Below are positions 57,992 through 64,000 of a DNA stretch of 64,000 nucleotides, in pieces (the first letter of the stretch is position 1; every line of letters begins with the position of its first letter). The notes beneath the pieces were generated by a model that saw nothing but the letters and a program-made list of their open reading frames with translations, was not told the DNA's origin and did not search any database. Origin of the DNA: Eurosta solidaginis (Eukaryota; Arthropoda; Insecta; Diptera; Tephritidae); contig NC_090319.1 of NCBI RefSeq assembly GCF_040869045.1, forward strand, positions 377,657,601 through 377,721,600, written 5' to 3'. Position numbers and translations under genes: made by a program.

Positions 57992-58250
57992 TATGCTGTT
58001 GACACAGTTTATCGATTAAAGTTTTTGTTATCAGTTGAGTATCGATCATACATAACGAAACAAATAAAACAAAACTTCGACACACATTACAAATTTCACA
58101 ATACGTATTGCCGAAATAGATTTGGAGCCAAAAAGCGGCAAACATTTTGAAAGGGGCCAAAAAATAGCTAAGAGCTAAACCGGAATTTTTGGAGCTAATC
58201 GAAAGAAAAGGGCTACATCTGGCTCCAAAAGCACCAAAATGGCAACACTG

Positions 58251-58557
58251 AAGAGCATACGAGTATGTGCTACTTGTGTAGCTTTTAACGTTGATAAAAT
58301 CGAAGTTCTCGGTATGTTTTTTATTTTCTCGAAAGTAGTTTTACAATTAGTTTAATTTTTTACTCAACTTTTGTATGCCAGCTTACACTGAACCTTGACA
58401 ATATTGCCTTGTAATGTTGCTACTTCGGCATTGACAATTTTGCGGTTTTTCTATGTGTCAGAGTAAGTAAGGAATGCTTATAAACTAATTTTTTCATAAA
58501 ACTCTTACCTGCCTCATAAAATGTTTACTTAAATATTTAAACTGTTATTGGTATTAA
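58251..58557. other. Intronic sequence, nothing recognised
   Basis: This spacer lies between the hAT element and repeat E copy 2; no features seen. Confidence 0.4.
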
Positions 58558-58910
58558 GTAGAGAAAAATTACAAAGGCCTACTACCGGCGATGGTAATTT
58601 AGCGATGTTTCTGAATTTTACTTCTTCTTCAGCTAGCTTTTCGGGTGCTGAGCTTTGAACTCGAGTACACCTGCATTCCTATAGTAGTGTTAAGGCGGTT
58701 GTTTTTATCGAATCAGCGTTTTGTAATTTGTTTATAAATCTTGACATTTTGCTTTTTGTTTTTAACCCCAAATTGTTTGAAATATTTTTTTGGCGCGTTT
58801 AATAGAACTTGATCAGTGACACTGGATTTATAATTCTGTTGAACGCGCCGAAAAATTTGATATATATTGTAACTATGTAAGATTAGTCAATTATAAATGA
58901 GAAAGTGGCA
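58558..58910 (+). repeat. Dispersed repeat E, copy 2, with a GGCGCGTT hairpin
   Basis: The head (58558-58650) aligns with 40885-40972. Further on, TTGGCGCGTTTAATAGAA (about 58790) and TTCTGTTGAACGCGCCGA (about 58835) are complementary and can form a stem of about 16 bp. The GTTGAACGCG core also occurs in the MITE arms at 41049-41059. Confidence 0.6.
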
Positions 58911-58959
58911 AATGTAAATCCGAAAACGTTATATGAAAATAAGAATAAAGAAATCAATG

Positions 58960-59275
58960 TAATCAATTAATGGTGCCATACCAAAACGCTAAAGCCATAA
59001 CCATACCATAGCCAACCAATTGGTTTTTGTTTTTCGCCATATCCATAACCTAAAAATATTTGGGTTGGTGAATTTATAAAATTTTTGTATAGTTTATTTA
59101 TTGCTTTGGATACGTTTTGACTAAGAGACTTATTGTTTGTTGAATATGTTTGTAATTTTTTGCGTCTTCCTCATTTTTATGAAAATCTCAGCTGCTTAAG
59201 GTTATGGCACCATTAATCGATCACAATGGAGATGGTTATGTATGGTTACGACTATGGCGTTACGGTTAAGGAAGT
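58960..59275. repeat. Inverted-repeat element with AATTAATGGTGCCATA ends
   Basis: ATTAATGGTGCCATACC at 58965 and GGTTATGGCACCATTAAT at 59198 are inverted. Inside and outside are ccataaccataccata-type repeats. A MITE is likely, but the outer boundary and any duplication are unclear. Confidence 0.55.
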
Positions 59276-59836
59276 TTAACTGGCCCTTAAACAGGAAACG
59301 CGTAATTTAAATTTTGTTTTTAGTCTTAAATAGATTTCAAAGTTTTCGTGAAATTTTACTTAAAATAATCCTTTAGTGATCTTGATTTTGCTCAAAATCA
59401 GTCCGGAAATAGTATTGAAATGATTCCGAATATAATCAATAATGGCGTTTTCTTTTCTAAAATTAGTGTCGCCCTTTTGATTCTGTTTAATTTTCTCAGC
59501 GCTCGTGAGATTGTGTGTTCCTTTTACAAACTATTTTTCAACGAATAAGAAACGGGGTAAAATTGCCTACAATTAAAGCATTTTCGGCTAGCGTCAAGTG
59601 ACCTAGTTCAAAAGTAAGAATTTAAGAGACAAATATGAGGATAATATGATTTTCAAAAAAGAAAACGCTTTAAATGATCTTGTATCAGTCTTAAATTGGT
59701 TTCGAAATGATTTCGAAATTATTCCAAAAAGAAAAAAAAAAACTTCGAGTTGGACCCGAAATTATTCCAAAACTGTCCCAAAGTGATCTGCAATGGTCCT
59801 AAAATGGTTTCAAAAAAAAATCTCCAAATGATCCAG
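59276..59836. repeat. Degenerate AAATGATTCCGAAAT-type repeats
   Basis: Motifs like attgaaatgattccgaa, cgaaattattccaaaa and tcctaaaatggtttca recur at 59390-59440 and 59690-59835. They are reverse relatives of the TTTCGGGATTATTTT repeat at 37706. No gene is seen. Confidence 0.5.
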
Positions 59837-60450
59837 AAGTTTTTTTTATTTATTTATTTATTAAGTCTATGAGCACAAGTTCTTACAGACTACCAATCAA
59901 AAAATTATACCGCATTAACAAAATTCTTACAGGCTACTAACAAATTTTAATACAATTAAAAAACAGACTACAATTAAGAAATACAAAAGGTTTACAAGTC
60001 AATGAAAAACTAGCACTTACAGACTAATATAAAAGTATTGATAACTAAAAAACGCACTTTAATGAATTAATAAAAACATTCTTCGACAAGGAGAAATCAA
60101 GCTCGATAAAATATGAGATCTTATTAAATTCACTCACAGCGCGGATAATTGGGGCATTTCTCGCATAACTCGTTCTACTATTAATGCCATAAAAAGGGTA
60201 AAAGCTTCTAAATTCTCTTCTTGGAACATTATAATTAATTTTCTCAAGAAGAGCAGCACAATCTGTATCCCCATGGATGATGCAATATAAAAAGGTCAAA
60301 GGGAGAATAGATCTTCTCGCTTCTAAGGGTTTCATATTTAAAAGAAGTAAACGTGCATTATATGAGGGAAGAGGGCTAGTAAATCTAAGTGATCGCAGAC
60401 AGTATTTAAGAAAAACTTTGTCCCCAAATGTTACCTTAAATAATTCTATA
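59837..60450 (-). pseudogene. Jockey/CR1-like non-LTR 3' end
   Basis: A frame on the minus strand (about 130 codons of element sequence, stop at 60045-60047) has the RT thumb and tail pattern: LRSLRFTSPLPSYNARLLLL, ARRSILPLTFLYCIIHGDTD, NVPRREFRSF and TSYARNAPIIRAVSEFN. The 3' end is a TAAATAAATAAATAAAAA tail (59837-59862 on the plus strand as its complement). It is 5'-truncated, and the first 20 or so codons of the open frame come from flanking repeats. Same family region as the relic at 32690. Confidence 0.78.
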
Positions 60451-60599
60451 GTGATCCCGTAATTGTTCCGGATCAGTTCTGAAATATGTACTATCGAAAT
60501 AATTCCGAAAATAATCATTGACAAAGAGTTAAATTGTCCTAAAATTCAAAATTTCATCGAAACTCGTCAATCCCTTACGCATGGTCAAAAATGGCACTT

Positions 60600-61427
60600 A
60601 CTCGATATTATTTATTACGCTTACTTATCTAAGACCACGCCCACTTTTTCGATATCGGAAATTACGAAAAATGAAAAAAAAAAATGCCATAATTCTATAC
60701 CAAATATGAAAAAGGGATGAAACATTGTAATTGGATTGGTTTATTGACGCAAAATATAACTTCAGAGAAAACTTTGTAAAATGGGTGTGACACCTTCCAT
60801 ATTAAGTAGAATAAAATGAAAAACGTCTGCAGGGTGAATTCAAAAGCCCTTGGAATCTTGGCAGGAATACTGTTCTTTAAATTATATATATAAATAAATT
60901 AGCGGTACCCGACAGATAATATTCTGGGTCACCCTCGTCCATATTTTGGTCGATATCTCGAAAACGCTTCACATATACAACTAAGGGCCACTCCCTATTA
61001 AAACCTTCATTAATACCTTTAATTTGATTCCCATATCATACAAACACATTATAGAGTCGCTCCAGGTCCACCTTTATTGCGATATCTCGAAAAGGCGTCC
61101 ACCTATAAAACTAAGGCCCACTACCTTTTAAAGTACTCATTAACGCCTTTCATTTGATACCCATATTGTACAAACAAATTCTAGAGTCATCCCTGGTCCA
61201 CCTTTATGGCGACATCCCTAAATGGCGTCCACCTATAGAACTATGGCCCACTCCCTCTTAAAATACTCTTTAATACCTTCCATTTGATACACATGTCATA
61301 CAAACACATTCCAGGGTTACCCTAGGTTCATTTTCCTACATGGTGATTTTCCCTTATTTTATCTCCAAAGCTCTCAGCTGAATATGTAATGTTCGGTTAC
61401 ACCCGAACTTAGATTTCCTTACTTGTT
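60600..61427 (+). mobile_element. INE-1/Helentron-like family B, 3' part
   Basis: It starts inside the body (ccacgcccactttttcgatatcgg near 60634), has about three satellite units (60930-61330), then CTCTCAGCTGAATATGTAATG, the hairpin GTTCGG/CCGAAC, and the terminal TCCTTACTTGTT at 61427. The 5' half with the GTCC microsatellite is missing. Confidence 0.8.
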
Positions 61428-62050
61428 TTCATTTGCTGAACTTTTGCGAATATGATAACTTTCGATTTTGTTCACTCTTAATATAAATACTTTTGAATTC
61501 TCAGGCTGAAAATTTGTTGACGCTCAACAAAAATTTGTTTTCGCCAGTTCTTCATCCTTTTCTGCAATTTGTCAAACTTTCAGTGCCAAAGTTTTTACAA
61601 ATATTTATGTCATCAACTAATTTGTCCTCCCTCTTTGCTCGGCTGTTATATCCTTCTATCAATTCTGTCAACTTTTATTATGTTGGTTACTGCAACATTT
61701 TATCATCGGTGTTGCTAAAGTTTTTATTGTGTTTGCCATTATTGTTGTTTTTACAAAAATCAAGCTGGTCCGCTCGATTTTCATGCAGCAAAGTTTGCTG
61801 TCAGTATGGCCTGCCTTATGATTATTTCGAATTTGATTTTAAAACATGTGTTTTCTGATTTATAAATACTCAACAAAAACTTCAATGCTCATTGAATTCC
61901 AAATTCAAGTGGATGTGGTAAAAGATAAACTAAAATGCATTAGTGACATACTTCTTAACCTTTGAATGATGTTGAAATAAAATTATTGAGCATTTTTGCA
62001 TCGCATAAAAGTGAAAGTGGCGTATAATACTCCTTCTTTGCAGACAGTAG
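61428..62050. other. Intronic sequence, nothing recognised
   Basis: An open frame at 61493-61858 has no known motif and looks like chance in T-rich sequence. Confidence 0.4.
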
Positions 62051-62440
62051 CGGGCTTACGATTTAATTTCATTTGGTTTTTGATGTCGATGTAGAAGTTA
62101 GTACGAAAAAATGGATATCATGGAGATAAGTTGAGGGACAAAGGTTAGCGAGAGAGGTAGGGGAAGGAGGCGAAAGGAAGTGGAGAAAAGAAAGTTGGAG
62201 AGCAACGGATAAGGAGAAGAGATATAAAATCGACAGCATGAAAAGGAGGGAGAGAAAAGCGAGATTGGGAGAGATATATAAGAGATACAAGAAATGGGTT
62301 AGGGGTGGGATAACAATGGTACAGAATGGAGAATGGGAGTAAGTCGGACAGGAAGTGGGAAACTGAGAAGATGAGTGTAGGAAACCTGAAGAACAAAAAA
62401 AAAAAAAAAAAAAAAATGGAGGACGGCGAAGGAAACATAG
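62051..62440. repeat. Purine-rich tract ending in an A run
   Basis: The plus strand is dominated by gga/gaga/gaaa from 62090 to a run of about 18 A near 62397-62416. Antisense frames here are low-complexity artefacts. It may be a diverged reverse copy of the CT-rich head of family D. Confidence 0.5.
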
Positions 62441-62956
62441 AAAAACTGAAGAGAAATATAAATTAAAAGCATGAATGTATCGTTCGCAATACAAAATCCA
62501 GCTCTAAGTAAAATTTGACAAAAAGGCAGCAAGAGGACAATAGAAAAAGGTAGAGTGAATGAGCAGGGCGAAGGAGTGGCAGAAAAAGTGATTTCCACAT
62601 TTCAAAATCTTTACCACTACATTAAAGCAGGATGGGCTTAGACACGCGGAGCTTATAATGCAAACTGAATAAGGTTCTTTTGAATTTTCGTATTTTTCCA
62701 TTTCTATATTTCCGGCTGGGGATGGTTCAAAACCCTTTGTCTTCTTGTTCCATAATCACATTCTTAAAGATTTTTGCTCCTGTTTCTGCCTTCTGACCTA
62801 GGTTTTTTGCTCTGAGTGCGATTTCTATGACATATATTGACACTCTTTAGAGCTGCTTTGAATTTTTGCTGTAACATTTTCGGTTGTGATTTAATCATTT
62901 TTCGTTCGAGTCTTTTTCCATGCTGACTGCAGAGAGTACTTCTATAATGTAGCGGT
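62441..62956. other. Intronic sequence, nothing recognised
   Basis: No gene or repeat boundary is identified. Confidence 0.4.
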
Positions 62957-63290
62957 TTACTTGTTGTTGTTGTTTTAACGATAAAAAGTCTCCCGAAAGA
63001 TTTCAATATGTGTTATCGGAGTTAATGGTACTTTTCCGGATGTAGATTTGATACATACCGGTAACCGACCATCTTGGACGCGAGTTGACATGACCATAAT
63101 AAACGTTATAGGTCATCCCACCCCGTCACTATTTATTAAATAATTTGTAGTGGCCACTGCAGCATCTTCCTAATATGTGTACGAACATTCATAATTCTAA
63201 CAGGATTCGTCTCAAGTGGGTGAGTTTGATAATTGTGTTTTAGAATCTGTTAAGCTATTATGCTTTGCATTGTGCTCAACAAACTTTTAA
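62957..63290 (+). repeat. Diverged dispersed repeat with GTTGTTGTTG start
   Basis: It starts (gtt)n followed by taacgataaaaagtctcccgaaag, then ttatcggagttaatgg, ccggatgtag, taccggtaaccgaccatc and gtcatccc; it runs to about aacaggattcg. The start resembles the reverse of the short insert at 8632-8662. The family is not named with certainty. Confidence 0.4.
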
Positions 63291-64000
63291 ATCTGGTGGG
63301 TCGAGCTCTATTTTAGGAGCTTCTAATGTTCCATTCGTCAACACCTGTAATTATTGCCGCTATTCCTTTGATTCGTTGTTCGGTCTTGCCTCTGCCGAAC
63401 TTTTCATTCCTGCTTACTTGTCTAGTGACTCGCATGTGCTTTTGGTCTATATGAGGAGATTTATCCTACGCCCGGGCAGCTAACGACCTTCTTTGGGTTT
63501 TGAAACCAACTGTTTGTTGGATACTGTATTTTGCTCAGCTTACTAAGAATGTGTCTTCCAGTATTTCAATTTTAAAAATTTTGTAGTAGACAACTATAGG
63601 GAACTGACCCTGGTGCTGCTTAGCATATGCATTTTATGCTTCGCTGAGCCCCTAAGGTAAGGTATATGAGGTTGCTATCTGTAAGTATCATCTGATGGCA
63701 TGCTGTTAGTTTCATTCTAAAGTGCAAGGGGAATAGGCCGTCACTCTGGACTTAAGAGACGGGTGAATGTGCCTGGGTTGAGGAAGGATAGGTCGCAATT
63801 GCTGTTCGAGCCCTGGGACTGGATGTCCCTGGTTTAGCATCGGGTGAATCATTCAGCAAAATGGCTCCATCCAAGGCTGGATAGGGACTAGGAGTTAGTC
63901 TCCTCGACATAATCGTTTGCTAATGCCGGAAAGAGGAAAATAGGAGAAGACGGGTGCTGGGGCTGGCGCTCGGAATTGCCACTTACCATGCTAGTCGTGG
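63291..64000. other. End of window, nothing recognised
   Basis: An open frame at 63265-63483 has no motif. The last 200 bases are GC-richer than their surroundings and may be the start of another element cut by the window edge. Confidence 0.35.

Larger units (their letters stand above)
56609..58250 (-). mobile_element. hAT transposon, internally deleted
   Basis: Ends are CAGTGTTGCCA (56609-56619) and its reverse complement at 58240-58250, an 11-bp perfect TIR of hAT type. Flanking octamers ACGAGCAC and AAGAGCAT are an 8-bp duplication with two mismatches, the expected size for hAT. Inside are a minus-strand transposase fragment and three 73-bp repeats. At 1.64 kb with only a C-terminal fragment it is non-autonomous. 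Confidence 0.85.

Noticed and set aside
57978..58160. Open frame that might be the N-terminus of the hAT transposase
   Set aside because: It is in a different frame, has no BED-finger pattern, and stops just past the start of the recognisable fragment.
61493..61858. 121-codon open frame rich in Phe, Leu and Ser
   Set aside because: T-rich composition explains it; no signal peptide logic or known motif.
62069..62598. Overlapping antisense frames rich in Phe, Ser, Leu and Pro
   Set aside because: They are translations of a purine-rich tract and its A run; low complexity, no start context and no homology pattern.

Overview
The window looks like the genome of a higher (cyclorrhaphan) fly, most likely a tephritid fruit fly. 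The DNA is AT-rich and intron-heavy. Its only host gene closely resembles the Drosophila RYamide receptor (RYa-R, CG5811), and the intron repeats match known Drosophila INE-1/HINE architecture. The genus is an inference. All coordinates were read by eye, and repeat boundaries can be off by several bases.

Host gene. Three coding exons of one class A peptide GPCR lie on the + strand: 1-378 (TM1 to the DRY motif; its start is outside the window), 40736-40849 (TM4 and the start of extracellular loop 2) and 54285-54483 (rest of loop 2, TM5, start of intracellular loop 3). TM6, TM7 and the tail lie beyond the right edge. The exons join in frame (AG|A, then AG|G, then a phase 0 donor). Intron 1 is about 40.4 kb and intron 2 about 13.4 kb. 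Almost everything else in the window is intronic mobile DNA.

Intron 1 contains: a non-LTR relic (1190-2440); an array of INE-1/Helentron-like family A (3156-7561), followed head-to-tail by a 3.3 kb family B copy with a 130-bp satellite core (7610-10900); more family B pieces (13031-13930, 29155-31998, 34360-34672, 36345-37705); a 9.57 kb Ty3/gypsy LTR retrotransposon (14990-24559) inserted, with a 4-bp CCTT duplication, into another INE-like copy (14844-25262); tRNA-derived SINEs (14423-14722 and 35503-35810); a Jockey-like relic (32690-33200); the 5' end of a second LTR element (33488-34360); two inverted copies of an unrecognised repeat (34680-35005 and 38690-39010); and an RTE relic (39075-39440).

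Intron 2 contains: a foldback MITE (40973-41229); a non-LTR fragment with target-site duplications (42507-43254); an LTR fragment (44236-44500); a repeat whose 128-bp tandem units are homologous to the family B satellite (46341-47560); a degenerate AACCGGTTT-type array interrupted by a SINE (49967-50330); and a 3.25 kb 5'-truncated I/LOA-like element (50404-53654). Intron 3 has a hAT remnant with TIRs and an 8-bp duplication (56609-58250), hairpin repeats, a Jockey-like 3' end (59837-60450) and another family B piece (60600-61427).

No intact mobile-element protein was found. The gypsy element is closest: it has one in-frame stop, one frameshift in pol, and a broken third ORF. No cellular gene other than the receptor, and no tRNA, rRNA or CRISPR locus, can be supported. 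The strand of INE/Helentron-like copies follows the INE-1 convention, with the 5' end at the TATACTCAG/TATACC and GTCC-microsatellite side and the 3' end at the hairpin and CTTGTT side.
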